DNA of 64,000 nucleotides. It comes from Hyaloscypha bicolor E (Eukaryota; Ascomycota; Leotiomycetes; Helotiales; Hyaloscyphaceae). The stretch spans positions 1,023,308 to 1,087,307 of the forward strand of contig NW_020194684.1 of NCBI RefSeq assembly GCF_002865645.1, in the 5' to 3' direction. Below the pieces are notes generated by a model. That model was not told the origin of the DNA. It made no database searches and saw nothing but the letters and a program-made list of their open reading frames with translations. This document shows, piece after piece, positions 12,259 through 25,784 of the stretch; position 1 is the stretch's first letter; every line of letters begins with the position of its first letter. Both the position numbers and the translations under genes were made by a program.

Positions 12259-12560
12259 TGTGGTACGGCAGGCCGTACTCGTCAAAAATCGTGTTGTTTT
12301 GGCGGTTTTGAGGTTTAGGTCACATGGCAAAGGCCGCAGCCTTTTGCACGTGACTTGCGGAAATCACATAAGAAAGCTGGTTTTTCTGTAGACTTAGACA
12401 ACAATCCTTTATGAGTATTCAATTAATTGAGCTTTTGTATACTATATACTATTTATGCTTTACTGTTTACGCTTTTGATTTGTTATTTTGCTATCAAGTC
12501 ACGTTTTGCGCTCTAGTATACTTTATATGGGTTTTTGTCTTATTACAGTTTCCCTCCCAT
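12259..12560. mobile_element. 302-bp insertion (candidate solo LTR) in Copia A
   Basis: The segment has normal GC content inside RIPped Copia DNA and is absent at the homologous position in copy B (about 27410). It is flanked on both sides by ACTAG (12254-12258 and 12561-12565), a 5-bp target duplication. It starts TGTGGTACGGCAGGCCGTAC, which includes a 6-bp stem-loop (GTACGG/CCGTAC), and ends CCTCCCAT. There is no coding frame of its own and no inverted terminal repeat. Length, TG start and 5-bp duplication suggest a solo LTR, although the end is not the usual CA. A SINE-like element is less likely because no poly-A tail is present. Confidence 0.7.
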
Positions 12561-15500
12561 ACTAGTCTTCTAATTACTAGATATAGTACTTATATAATTA
12601 AAAACATAGTTAATAGACTTATAGAACTATATACTAAAGATTTAATTCTTTATAATATTATAGTTATTAAAGAATTTCATACAAATATTATTTCTAAAAC
12701 TTGCTTAATAAAAAAGAAAACTTAGTATTATAAATATAATCTTATAATTAGATTAAAAGATTATAAAGAGAATATAGTATTAATATAATTAAAATATAGA
12801 TTTAATTTAGTTTTTCTTAAATATAAGCTATTTTCTATTTACTTTAATATTTTATTTAAAATTCTTACTAGTATTAGTAATATACTTATATTTCTAATAC
12901 TTAAATATTTAATTAGAGCTTAGTATAAAAGATTAAGGAAATATCTCAAGCTAAGAAGTAATTTAGAAGAAAAATAATATATAAAAGCAGGGTATTTAGC
13001 TTATAAAGCTCTATAAAAGCTTATTAATTATATATATAATATTAAAATTAATAAACTAATAAAGATTATATATGAATTTTATATTTAGATATATATTAGA
13101 TAAGTAATCTTATATAAGCTAACTAAAAGAAAGTTTATTTAATTATTTTAGAAGATTTTATAAGACTTATTTAATTACCTAAATAGTTATAATAATTTAA
13201 ACTAGATTCTAATAATTAAAAACGAATTTAGTAAAAAGCTCTTTAGATATTTTTTATTAAATAAAGAAAGTTTACTAGTATTTAATATAATTAGAGATTT
13301 TAAGTAATAGATATATAAATAATATAATCTTTTAATTACTTATATTAAGTATAATTAGAAGAAAGTAGTTATTATAATTTAAGAAATATTAGTTTATTAG
13401 ATCTAAATAAAGAAATAAAGTATTAAAATCGAGCTTTCTTTTTTATATATATATAAGCCAAATAATAATATTAAATAAATAGAGCAAAAGATTATAAATA
13501 AGGCTATTATAATATATTTAATAGCTAATTTATTTGAAAAACTATAGCTAGAGAGCTCTATAACTGTAATTTATTTATATAATTAGAGTTCTTTATATAT
13601 AAATTACTAGAAAACATTAAATAAAGTATTTGATTTATAGTTCTATAATTATTTCTATTAGTATAACCTAGAATTTATAATATAAATAATAGTTAATTTT
13701 AGGCCTAATTAAAATAGAATTTATATATATAGTTCTAGAGTATATTTAATAATTAAGAACTATAAAGTAAAACGAAATAAGAAAGTATTTAAAGTTATAT
13801 TATACGAGTATATTAGATATTTAGTTAAATATATTATATCTAATATTTATAAAATCTGGGTTCCTGTATTTAATAAAGTAATTATTATATATAATATTAT
13901 ATTTAATAAAAATATTCTTTATAAAAAGAATTATAAATATACTAAAGGCTATAATATAGAGATTATAAAGAATATAATAGAACTGCTTCTAGAGAATAAG
14001 ATTTAGAATACTAAATTAGTCTTTAAAAATAAGAAATTATAATATAATAGCTTATTAGAATAAATAGAAAATAATTCTGAATTAGAAAGTAATAAATAAA
14101 TAAACTAATAATTAAAAGAGTCTATAAATATACTAATAAGTTATAACTCGGAAGTAAAGAGCTTTATAGCTTTACTAGAAATAGAACTTATAACTCTATA
14201 AAGTACTTTAAAGCCAGAAAGTATACTAGAGTCTAGAAATAGTAGAAATAAAGATATTAAGGTTTTAAGAAGGCTTAGTACTATAAAGAAAGATATAATA
14301 AAGTATACCGGAACTATTAGAGATATATATTAAACTAATAAAAGCAGAGAAGAATTTCTTTAGAACTAGTAATAAGATTTACTAATAGCTTCTATAAGTA
14401 AAGCAAGAAGCTTATTTATAGAACAAGCAGATAGTTTAATAGAAATAGAAGGATTTTTTATAGAAAAAATAAATAGTTTAGCTAAAATAAAAGATTAAAT
14501 AATAGAACTAAAAAGAAATAAATAAAGAAACTAATTATTAAAACTAGAAATAAACTAATTTAAATATACTTATATAAGAAAAATAATTAGAATAGAGATC
14601 TAGATAAAGCTAGTAATAATATAATTATTATAATAAGTATATTACTATAAATAATAAATAAATCGAATTAGATTAATTACTTAGAATTTCTTTTAGGATT
14701 TCTCTGGCCTAATTAACTAGAGAATTATAAGAAGAGATTCGATTATAAAACTATATATATTATAATTATAATAGTAGATTAATTAAAAGTATATCTAGAA
14801 TAAAATACTTCGAATAATATAATAATAAGAAAAATTTATATTAATAATTTTCTAAAAGCTCTAAAGATATAGAATAATCTAGAGAAGTATCTAGTTAAAA
14901 AGTACTTTAAATCAGATATTAAACTAGAGATTAATAACTTTAAAGCTCGAAATTACTAGAGAATTATTTCTAGTAATAAAGCAAATATATTTCTAATTCT
15001 TTTAAAATAAGTATTTATATATAAAATTAATTCTAATAAATATATTACTTGGTATTATTTAAGGCTAATAGTTTATAGAGATCTCTAAAAGAAGATATTA
15101 CTTTTATTTATATATATTACTATACTTATAATAAGATCTTTTTAAGTAGCTAGTATAATTATAGCTTATTTTAATCTAGTAATAAAGTAATTTAATATTA
15201 TAAATATATTTATTAATATAAAAAGAGATTTTAATAAACCTATAATAATATATAAGTTACTAGATAGTTTTAAAATATTAGGCTATATAGTAGAGATAAA
15301 TCGAGCTTTATATAAGCTATAAAACTCTTCTACTTTATAGTATAAATATTAGATAAATTCTCTAAACTTAATAAAGAGCCTTATATTTATATAAATATAA
15401 ATTATAAGATCTTTATTATTTTCTATATAAATAACTTTTAAATACTTTATTATAAAGATAATAAAGTATATATTTAATTAATTATTACTTAGATTAAAAT

Positions 15501-16399
15501 AGTTTATAAATTTTATAATATATAAGATATAAAGTAGTTTCCAGAAATTTATATAATTAGAAATTAGAAAACTAAAAAGCTCTAGCTAGTTTATAATATT
15601 TATATTAAGAAAATTACTAAGAAGTTTAGGATAATAGATAGAAAGTACTCTAGTATTCAATTATCTGAAATTAATTTTCGGAAGTATAGTAATTAAGTTT
15701 ATTTATATTAAATTAAAGTATATTAAAAGAAAGTTAGATTACTATTATATATTATAATTATAATTAGGCCGGATATAGCTTTTACTATTTTAGTACTTTT
15801 TTAGTTCTTAATAAACTCTGCTCTAGAATATTTTATAACTATAGATTAGACTCTCTAATATTTATTTAAAATCCGGTTTCTAGTAATTTAGTATAATAGG
15901 AAATATAGAGAGATATAACTATAAATTATATTTAATACTTTATATATAAATAACCTGAATATATAATAATCGAGCTATAAGTATATAATCTCTTTATTTA
16001 GAAATTTAATATTATAGAAAGCTATTTAATAAAGCTCTATAACTATTTCTTTAACTAAATTAGAAATATATAAAGTTATTTATATAATAAAGAAAACTAT
16101 AAATCTCTAGAAGCTATTTAGGGATTTATACTTAGATTTTAGAGAGCTCTAAATTATATTCTATAATAATAAGTAAACTATTTAACTAATTATTAGAGAA
16201 AATAAAAGAATTATTATAAAGCTCTATTATATTAATATTTAGAATATATTACTATATTAAATATATAATAAAGATATATTTCAAGTTATATATCTTTAAA
16301 TAAGTAATATATCTATAAATAAACTTATAAAAAATTTACTTTAATTCAAATTCGAGAACTTTAAAGCTTTATTAAATCGTTAGAATATTAGAATAAAAA

Positions 16400-17549
16400 T
16401 AAAAATAATTAAATAATATAAAAAGAGGCTTTTATTTATATCTTTTATTTATAAAATCTATTAAAATAATAGAGCTTAAGAGCTAATAGTAAAAGATCTA
16501 AAAGCGCTTTATTATAATATTAATAAGCTTATATAGAAGGCCTTTTATCTAATTAGACTATTTCTTATTTCTATTAATACTTTCTTGAATTTTAGTAAAA
16601 GAGCTCTTATTATTATTCTTTTTATTAGATTTGGCAATTTTAAGTATAATATAAATAGAGTATCTAAAAGCAGACAAATACTTTAAATAGTTAGAATCTA
16701 TAAAAGAAAATTAAGAAAAGAAAGTTTATAGTATCTTTTGTAATCGGAAGTTCTATAAGAAAGAGCTATATAATAGAGATATAAGAAATTAGAATAGCTA
16801 AATAAAAATAACTAGAATTATATTTCTAGTAATAAGAACTTTTATTAATAGTATTATAATAAGAACTATTACTTTTATTCTTTAGAGTAAATAAAACTAT
16901 ATTAAGTTAAAACAAGCTTTAGAATAGTATAAAGAACTTATAATAATCTATATAAGAGATCTTTCTAAGACTAGTATAAGTAAAACAAGAAGTATAAGGC
17001 TTTAGTATAGACTTCTTTACTTTTAATAGAGAGGTACTAGAAGTATTAGAAAACGTTATAGAAATCTAAACCTTAATATTCTATTAAAAGTAAGCTTTAT
17101 ATTAATAATTAAGAGCTATATTTATAATAGATTTATAAGCTATTTAATTCTATCTAAAATTAGGAAAAGATAAAGCAAGAATATATTTTAGATTAAAAAT
17201 ACTATAGATTTATAAGCCGAAATTAACTTAATAGTAATATAAAAAGAGGTAGAAGCTATATTTATAATAATTAGAAGCTTTAAAGAGATTTCTAGAAAAA
17301 TATTAAAGAAAAGCAGTTCGATTTAAGGCTCTGAAGTTAGTAGAAAGAGGTTCTTTATATAAGACTTTTCTGAAATTCAGTAATCTGGAAAAATAATATA
17401 TACTAAGTTTATTTGGATCGGAATATTAATATAGCTCTATAAAACCTATATATTAAATGAATTTTGCTATTTCAGAGCTCTCTAATTAAGTAAAACAGGT
17501 AGAATATAATATTATATTTTTCTGGGAAGTATATTATAATAAGAATTAC
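16400..17549 (+). other. Accessory region of Copia family after RNase H
   Basis: This region lies between the end of RNase H and the 3' LTR in copy A, and recurs at 38856-40011 in copy B, so it belongs to the family rather than being a private insertion. On the + strand one frame can be followed across most of it in both copies. Its stops are all TAA/TAG, compatible with mutated Gln codons, and its composition is Lys/Arg-rich (for example KADKYFK, FCNRKFYKKELYNRDIRN). Standard Copia elements end shortly after RNase H, so this is an extra frame of unknown function. Confidence 0.5.
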
Positions 17550-17702
17550 TGAATTAGAGCTAGTATAATTACTTTATTTAGTTAGAATCTATATATTTAT
17601 TTCCTAAAGTTTTATACTTTATTTAAGCTCTTTTCTAGCTAGTTTAATTAATTCTTTTATTATTTAATATAACTTCCTATTCTATAATCTTTATATATAT
17701 TA
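17550..17702 (+). repeat. Copia 3' LTR, copy A (153 bp)
   Basis: It starts TGAATTAGAGCTAGTATAAT and ends TATATATTA. It matches 25631-25783 and 40012-40164 with scattered C/T and G/A transitions. The retained TG start marks the LTR edge. Confidence 0.8.
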
Positions 17703-17703
17703 C

Positions 17704-17916
17704 TTATAATTAAAGTATTTTAATTATTTATAAGAAGATTTATAAACTTAATATTTTTAAAATTAAATTCCTTTATAAAGCCTATAATATACTTATTTTA
17801 ATTAAAATATAAAATATATTTAAAGTAATTTCTATATATTTAAATACTTAAAATTAAGCCTATATTTTTTAAGTTTTTAATTCCTTATAAAAAGGCTATT
17901 TTATTAATAATTTTCT
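17704..17916. other. AT-rich spacer
   Basis: About 210 bp of AT-rich DNA between the end of Copia copy A and the start of the third LTR-flanked element. No gene, repeat edge or target duplication could be made out. Confidence 0.4.
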
Positions 17917-20900
17917 TATTAGTTTACTAGTAATATATAGTATTATTATATAAATATAGAAATACTAGTTATATTAGTTAGTAAAGTTATTATTATTTAG
18001 AAGTAAGAATTATAATATTATAATATTAATATATAATTCTTAAATTTACTAAGCCTAAAGAGATTTAGTTTACTAGTTAAGTTATTAATAAGATATAAGA
18101 TTATATAATTATATTTTATATTTTATATTTTATATTTTATATTTTATATTTTATATTTTATATTTTATATTTTATATTTTATATTTTATATTTTATATTT
18201 TATATATTTTATATTTTATATTTTATATTTTATATTTTATATTTTATATTTTATATTTTATATTTTATATTTTATATTTTATATTTTATATTTTATTACC
18301 TATATTCTATTATCTATATTCTATTACTTATATTCTATTACTTACATTTCGTATTCTATATTACTTTTAAGGCTTTAGTTATATACTAAAGGCTATAGCC
18401 TTTTATATATAACTTTTCTTCTTATAATATTCTTTTATCTTATATATTTATTTTCTATTTTATTTATATTTAACTTATTTCTCTATATCTAATTAGATAC
18501 TTAAAGGCATTTATTAGCTTTAATTCTATTATAAAATCGGCAGAATTTAATTCTTTCTTAATCTATTTAACTTTTATAATCTCTTATTATTTATATATTT
18601 AGTAAAGATATATTATATTAATTATTAAATACTTTTCTCGAATAGTTTCTAATTTAATAAGGCATTTATATAATAGCTTCGAATTTATATAAACTACTAA
18701 TAGTAATTCTATTTCTAGTATTTTATTAATTATAAATTTAACTAAAATACCTATATTAAAGCTATAAGCTATATTATAGAATTCCGAAACAAAAATATTT
18801 CTAGTAACTCTCTTATATTTAATAAAGAACTAGTAAATAATATTAGTATATCTAGTTCTATTTACTAGAACTAGAATATATTTAATTTAAGAAAAGAGAT
18901 CTTTATTATTTATAAATAAAGTATTTGTAAAAATAATTAAATATAAGAACTTTTTTACTAGCTTTATAAATCTCAGTTTTCTAATAATATTCTCGATTTG
19001 CTATTAAATATATTTATTAAGTATTTTTATATTAGTTTCCGAGAATTTAATAACTTAAATAGTAATTAATAGATTATATAAAGCTTCTAGTTAATAGACT
19101 AATATAATATATATTTCTCTAGTATATTAGATAATTTATTAGTTTTTAATAAAGAGATCTTAATAAATAGTATCTCTACTATTTATAATAATAGTATTTT
19201 TTATAGAAATAGTTTAGAGATTTTTATACTAGTATTCTTATATAAAAGTAATTCTAGTAATATTTATATAAATAATACTTTTATTAAACTTGAGATTATA
19301 ATTAATAATAAAATATCTATATTCTTGAGTTAAGAACTTAGTTTTATAAAGCTTTAGTTATTTTATTTTTATAAAATTATTAGTTCTAATAAAAAGAGTA
19401 TTATTAGTTTAAAGGCTAATAATTCCGAAAAATTATTTACTATAGAAAAGGCAAGAATTATAAGTTAATTATTTTATAGAAAGCTTATTAATATAATAGT
19501 TTTATAACTTTTAGAAGCGAATTATTATTTAGATTTAGTTCTCTAATAAACTTATAAAATAAATTAATATAAAAATTATAATTAAGTAAAGTTATTAATT
19601 AGATATAAGCTTATAAGATATTATATAAATATAATTCTATAGTATCTATTATTATAATAGTAATACTAAGAATAATTCTTTAGGTAATTATATTAATATT
19701 ATATATTTCTTACTATTATTATAAGCTTAAATAATTAGTTTTAATTTCTTAAACTCTTTTTCTATATTTTTATTCTTAATCTTATTAATAAACCGGGAAT
19801 TAAAAATATATATTTCTTTTAATATCTGAAATCTAGAAGTAATCTTAAATATATTTTTTCTAAGAGGCTAGTAATTATAACTTAATAAAAGTTCTTATAT
19901 AAGTTATTATTCTATAGAAATACTATAATATCCGGGTTCTTATAAAAGTATTTTCTATTATATTTTAGTAAAATAGCAGAAATAATAAAAGGAATTGTAT
20001 TTGTATTACTTTTAGCTTTATTATAAAGTTTGAAAATAAATTTAGATTTAAAGCTAGTAGTAATAATCGTAATATTTCCTATATAAAAGAGCTTTATAGA
20101 AATTAAATAAAAAGTAGTATTACTATATAATAGAGCTAGTATATAGTTCTTTCTATTAATAGCTACTAGTTTAGATAGTTTATTCTAATTACTAGATTAA
20201 TTAGTATTTCTTTTATATTATATAAAAATATTTAAATTCAAGAGAAGTTTATAAATATTAGTAGTATTAGAACTATTTCAGATATTTAGAGTATTTATAA
20301 TCTGGTATCTAGCTTAAAACTTTTAAACTTCTACTATTACTTTCTTAAGTACTACTAATTATTATAATATAATTAGTAATAAAGTATTATATTTAGTTAT
20401 TTAAAATAAAATAATACTATTGGGTCTAGTAAAATTATTAATAGCCTTAAAAACTATTTAAAATATAGTATTCTTATTAATTCTATTAATTTCGGCTATA
20501 ATAATAAAGTAAATATATTAAATTAAACTATAATAGTATTTTATAATTCTAATAAAATTATAAGCTTTTATAGAAATAATTTTAACTTTAGTTCTTATAA
20601 TATTTATAAGCTAAATAAACTTCTTTATTAGTATCCTACTTTCTAGTATTTATTATAATTTAATTAGAAGAACCTAAATAAATATTAATCTAATACTATT
20701 TTAAGATATTTCAAATATATAATATACTAATATTTTAAAGCTATTAGCTAGCTTAATATTAAGTGCCTTTATTAATAATATAAAATATAAGTTTATTAGA
20801 AATATAGAGAATATTAATAATAATAGAATAATTAAAGCTAATATTATCTTTTAGATTAAACTTAAATTATTCTAGTAATTATTTATAATACTTTATAAGG

Positions 20901-23808
20901 TATTTAAAGGCTTTTATATTAATATTATAGCCTATTTATTCTAATATATTTCAGAGCTTACTAATAGACAAATAACTAAAATAATAATATAAATATTATA
21001 ATTTAATTTTTATAAAAAAGTAGAAGTTATAAATAAAGAATTCAGAAATAAAGCTTTATAAAATAGTATTTTAAAGCAGGAAAAAATATCTAAAATATTA
21101 TATTATAGATATAAAGTATTTATTAGAAACAATAAAATAATTAGTAAGATTATTAAAATAGATTTCTAGCTTATTTATATTAGCTAAACTAAATAGAAAT
21201 AGAGTTTTTATAAATATAATATAAAATTATATTTATTTAATTAGTATTCTTACTATTATAAATCTAATAAAGAATATAGATCTAATACTAAACTAGATAT
21301 TAATTTAATCTTTAATAGTTTTATTAAGTTTAATATTATTATTAGTCTATTATAAAGCTTGGAATTAGTTAGAACTAGTAATTAAAAATCTAGAGACTCT
21401 AGTATTAATTATAATTTTATAAAAGTAATTAGTATTATATTTTAATATATTATTAATTATAAATATCTAAATGTTTTCTATTTATTTAATAGATTCTAAA
21501 ATATAGTTTTTGCTTATTATCTAATATATAAAAAAAAAGAAATAAGGTTATTTATAAAGATATTAGTTATAGAAATAATAATAATAGAAGTTATAAAAGT
21601 AGCTAGAAAGCTTTTAATAAAAGTAAAATAGGAATTGGAATAATATTCTTTTTCTTTATTTATTTCTATTAGTAAGGCTTTAAAAGTATTATTTACTAGT
21701 TTATTCTTATTACTTTTATTATTTTTTTCTTTTTCGAATTTAATAATATATTATATATAAATATTACTAAAGTATTTATTAAAGTTATAAGTATTTCGGG
21801 ATCTAAATTAGTAAATGTTTTTATTCTTAAATTAAGCCTTTTTAGTTTCTTATTTCTCTAATATATATTTCTATAAGTAGTATTTAGATTTCTTATATAT
21901 AAAATATAACTTTAGAGTATAATTATTATAATTATAGAACTTGAAATAGTTATTATAGATTCCGAAATTACTACTAGATTTGTATTAATAATTTCCGGAT
22001 AAATAATAGCTTAGAAAGTTTTAAGAATAGTATTATTAATTAGTAAAATAGGTTTTACTATTAATTTATTACTTTTTTATATAAATAATAATAGATAATT
22101 AGAGCTTATTAATAAGTTAGTAGAGTTTATTAGAAGAGTCTGAAACTATATATTAGTATACTAGTAAGCCTTAATAAAAGATAATAATTTTATTATATAG
22201 GAATTTAGTATTTCTTAAAATAAGAATAAAGCTATATTATAAATTATATAGGTTATTAATTAGTATTTAGATAAGCTCGAATATTGTCTTTTTAGATTCT
22301 TTTGTTATTATAGTTATTAAAATAATAGTATTTTATTTATTTAAATTTTAATAATAGAAATCGAGGCTTTTAAAGAAATTATAAATATTTATATAAGCTC
22401 TTACTAATACCTTTTCTAAAAGCTTTATATATTAGTAAATATTAAGAAAAATAATAAATTTATAATTAAAACTATAATTAGTTCTATTATATTTCTATAT
22501 CTTAAAATATATTTTTATTATTTCTCTAATAAGCTTTCTAGTAATAATAATAGAAATTAACTAAAAGTTCTTTAGATATAATAGATCTAATAGTAATAAT
22601 AAAGATAAAAGTAATAAATAACTTTAATTTAGAAAAAGTAAATAGATATTTTAGTTTAACTAGCTAGTTAATTAAAAATATTTAGTTTTCTTTTATCTAG
22701 TTCCTTTAAAAAAAAACTAATATAATAGATCTTTTAAAAAAATCTATTCTAATTAGACTATTTTTAATAATATTAGCTTTATACTAAATATATATTATTT
22801 CTTTCTAAATAATATTAAGTAAGAACTATATTATAATAAGATATATATAGCTTAGTATTTAAATATTTCCGAAAATCTGCTTTTATAATATTATTAGTAT
22901 TAATTTTATTCTTCTATTTCTTAATTAGCTCTTTCTTCTTTTTATTATTTATACTAAATCAAGTTTAGTCTTTTTCTAATATATATATATATATAGTTTA
23001 TAATAAGAGGTATTTAAAGGTAAAGTAATTTATAATAAGTTTATAAAAAGGGTTTAATAATAAAAGTATTTAAATACTTAATTTAGATATTAGATATTTA
23101 CTTTAGATATCTAATTAAAATACTAGATATCTAGTTTAGATATTTAATAATATATTAAAATAAATATTTTACTTTTAAATATTTCGTTTATAATAAGAAA
23201 TTTAGGAAGTGAAATATTATAATTCCGGAAGAGTCTAAAGTTTAAAGAACTCGATTTAATAGTAAAATCGAAATAGTAATTAAAGAACTTTAAAGATATA
23301 TATAAGATATATATTCCGGAGAAAAAGTTTTATAAATATAGGTATTATATAAATAGAAAAGATAGTTTCTAAAAAAGATAGTTTTAAGGCTAAAAGAAGT
23401 TAGTTTTAAAGAATAATAGAAGTTAAATAAATAGATAAATAATTAAATAACTAATATTTATTAATTAGTAAGAGCTAGTATTTTCTTTTTAGATTACTAA
23501 ATACTTTTCTAACTAGCTAGATCTTTCTCTAATCTATAAATACTAACTAATTAATATTAGTTTACTAGTAATATATAATACTATTATATAAATATAGAAA
23601 TACTAGTTATATTAGTTAGTAAAGTTATTATTATTTAGAAGTAGGAATTATAGTATTATAGTATTAATATATAATTTCTAAATCTGCTAAGTCTAGTCTA
23701 CTAGTTAAATTACTAATAAGATATAAAATTATATAACTATATTTTGTATTTTATATTCTATTATCTATATCTTATTATTTATATTTTATATCCCGTATTT
23801 ATATATAA
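17917..23808. mobile_element. Third LTR-flanked element, unclassified and RIP-degraded
   Basis: A direct repeat starting TATTAGTTTACTAGTAATAT occurs at 17917 and again at 23555. The two copies align for about 250 bp and both end in a CGTATT(C)TATAT-like sequence (near 18362 and 23808). This is the arrangement of an LTR element with about 5.2 kb of interior. The interior is too mutated for me to identify a reverse transcriptase or the coding strand, so two independent solo repeats around unrelated DNA remain possible. No clear target duplication was seen. Copy 1 of the repeat is enlarged by a (TTTTATA)n array. Confidence 0.5.
18108..18296. repeat. (TTTTATA)n microsatellite, about 27 units
   Basis: A near-perfect 7-base tandem repeat of about 190 bp with one interruption near 18203. 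It lies inside the left LTR-like repeat; at the corresponding place in the right copy (about 23740-23755) only one or two units are present. The expansion therefore post-dates duplication of the repeat. Confidence 0.85.
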
Positions 23809-25269
23809 AACTTCTAAAGAAATAGCTATACTAATACTTCTAAATAGCTTATAAATTATAGTTTAAAACTAATATATTATTTATATAAAACCTTATAATT
23901 ATATTATAATTTATAATAATAAAAATATTAGACTTACTAAAATAAAGACTAAAACTAAAGATTTTAAGTTTTATATAAGCTTTAATATATTATTTCTTTT
24001 CTAATTACTTAAGCTTATATAAGAAATTAAATAAAAGTAATATTAAATTTTTAAAATATTTTAAAGCTTTAAATATATATATTTCTTAATATTAAGTTTA
24101 GAATATAAATATATATTAATTATATTAATTTAATATATTTTCAAGTTTTTATATATTCTTAAAACTAATAAAATTCTTAGGCTTTTAATTCTAATAATAA
24201 GACTATATTTTTTTAGAAAATTGTTTTCCAAAATCTAATTAAAGCTTTAACTTATTAGCCGAGCTTTATATTAATTAATTAAGCTTATAAATATATATTT
24301 AATAATAAATATTTATTTATATCTTATAGCTTTCTTATTAAAAAGTAATAAAATCGATTTCTAATTATTAAAAGCTTATAATTTAGTAAATTCTTTATTA
24401 ATTATTTGCTTTTAATAAATATTATAATTGGAATTATTTATAGCTTTAATATAAATTTTAGAAATTAAATGCTTTATAATTACTATATTTATATAATACC
24501 TTAAAGGTCTTATAATTAGTAGTTTTTTCTAATTAAAGAAATTAGAACTTCTTGAATTAATATTTTTTTAATTAAATTTTAAAGCTCTTATATTTATTAT
24601 TATAATATTTTTATATTTCTCTAAGATATTAGAATTAAATAATAAGAAAATAAAGGCTAAAAAGTTATATATATTTCTTAAAAGCTTTAAGATATTTTTT
24701 AATAAGTTTTATAAAATTAAATAAAATTATTTTCTTTTTTATAAACTTTTTATTTTAATTTATTTTTGTTTATTTATTTTTATAAAAAACAAATATTATA
24801 AATAGTATAATTATATTATTTATAATTATTTAATAATAAAGGATTTAAAAACTTATATTTAAAAGTATTATTATAATATATAACTTTAATTTTAGTTTTA
24901 TTAAAGCCTTAAATTATAAAAATATAATTCTTAATTACTTTCTAGTTTTAATAAAATATATTTATAATTTTTAATTTATTACTTTTATTATTTTAGTTTT
25001 AATATAAGATTTATAAAGCTTTTTAAATCTTATAAAAATGATATATTTTAACTTTAGGCTTATAAAGCTCAAATAGTTAAATTAGTAATATTAGAAACAA
25101 TTATTAGCTTAGTTTTCTAATATAATAATTGCTTTTAAAAAGCTATATTCTAAATTAGTACTTTATAAAATATTATTTAGAATATATACTTTTTCTAAAT
25201 AATTAATAATTAATAATTCTTATTACTATTTTCTAAAATCTAATTAAAAGCTTCTTTTTAATAAAACTA
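23809..25269. other. AT-rich region, no element recognised
   Basis: Extremely AT-rich DNA with many homopolymeric A and T runs rather than the TA-alternating pattern of the Copia/Gypsy relics. It has no detectable similarity to other parts of the window and no open frame of note. It may be an older, more heavily mutated relic. Confidence 0.4.
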
Positions 25270-25592
25270 ATAATAATATATATAATAATATATATAATAA
25301 TATATATAATAATATATATAATAATATATATAATAATATATATAATAATATATATAATAATATANNNNNNNNNNNNNNNNNNNNNNNNNNNNNNNNNNNN
25401 NNNNNNNNNNNNNNNNNNNNNNNNNNNNNNNNNNNNNNNNNNNNNNNNNNNNNNNNNNNNNNNNNNNNNNNNNNNNNNNNNNNNNNNNNATAATAATATA
25501 TATAATAATATATATAATAATATATATAATAATATATATAATAATATATATAATAATATATATAATAATATATATAATAATATATAATAATA
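25270..25592. repeat. 12-bp minisatellite with assembly gap
   Basis: Tandem copies of TAATAATATATA fill both sides of a run of 125 undetermined bases (25365-25489). The array is uniform on both sides, so the gap is almost certainly more of the same repeat and its true length is unknown. Confidence 0.9.
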
Positions 25593-25630
25593 ATATTTTT
25601 ATATTAAATTTATATTATAGTAAAAAGTAT

Positions 25631-25783
25631 TAAATTAGAGCTAGTATAATTGCTTTATTTAGTTAGAATCTATATACTTACTTTCTAAAGCTTTATACTT
25701 TACTTAAGCTTTTTTCTAGCTAGTTTAATTAATTCTTTTATTACTTAATATAATTCTTTACTCTATAATCTTTATATATATTA
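25631..25783 (+). repeat. Copia 5' LTR, copy B
   Basis: It begins TAAATTAGAGCTAG (TG mutated to TA) and ends TATATATTA. It is 153 bp like the other two LTR copies, and is followed after one base by the primer-binding site. Confidence 0.75.
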
Positions 25784-25784
25784 G

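Larger units (their letters stand above)
10899..17702 (+). mobile_element. Ty1/Copia retrotransposon copy A, RIP-degraded, 5' truncated
   Basis: A degenerate Copia-class LTR retrotransposon on the + strand. The diagnostic part is the reverse transcriptase at about 15150-15360, which still reads IIIAYFNLVIK, then FNIINIFIN, then INRALYKL (equivalent to the Copia FDxxNAFLN and LYGL motifs). RNase H ends near 16395 with the typical NLL-FKFENFKALLN tail. Premature stops are TAA/TAG throughout, consistent with RIP. It aligns collinearly with copy B from 26058 onward but lacks the 5' LTR and the first ~430 bp, so its left edge is a deletion or rearrangement joint with GC-balanced DNA. It retains the 3' LTR (17550-17702). 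It is interrupted at 12259-12560 by a 302-bp insertion, and about 1.15 kb of extra sequence lies between RNase H and the 3' LTR. Confidence 0.85.

Noticed and set aside
12411..12725. + strand frame of 104 codons with a hydrophobic start
   Set aside because: It crosses the junction between the 302-bp insertion and Copia DNA, so it is a chance fusion of two unrelated sequences.
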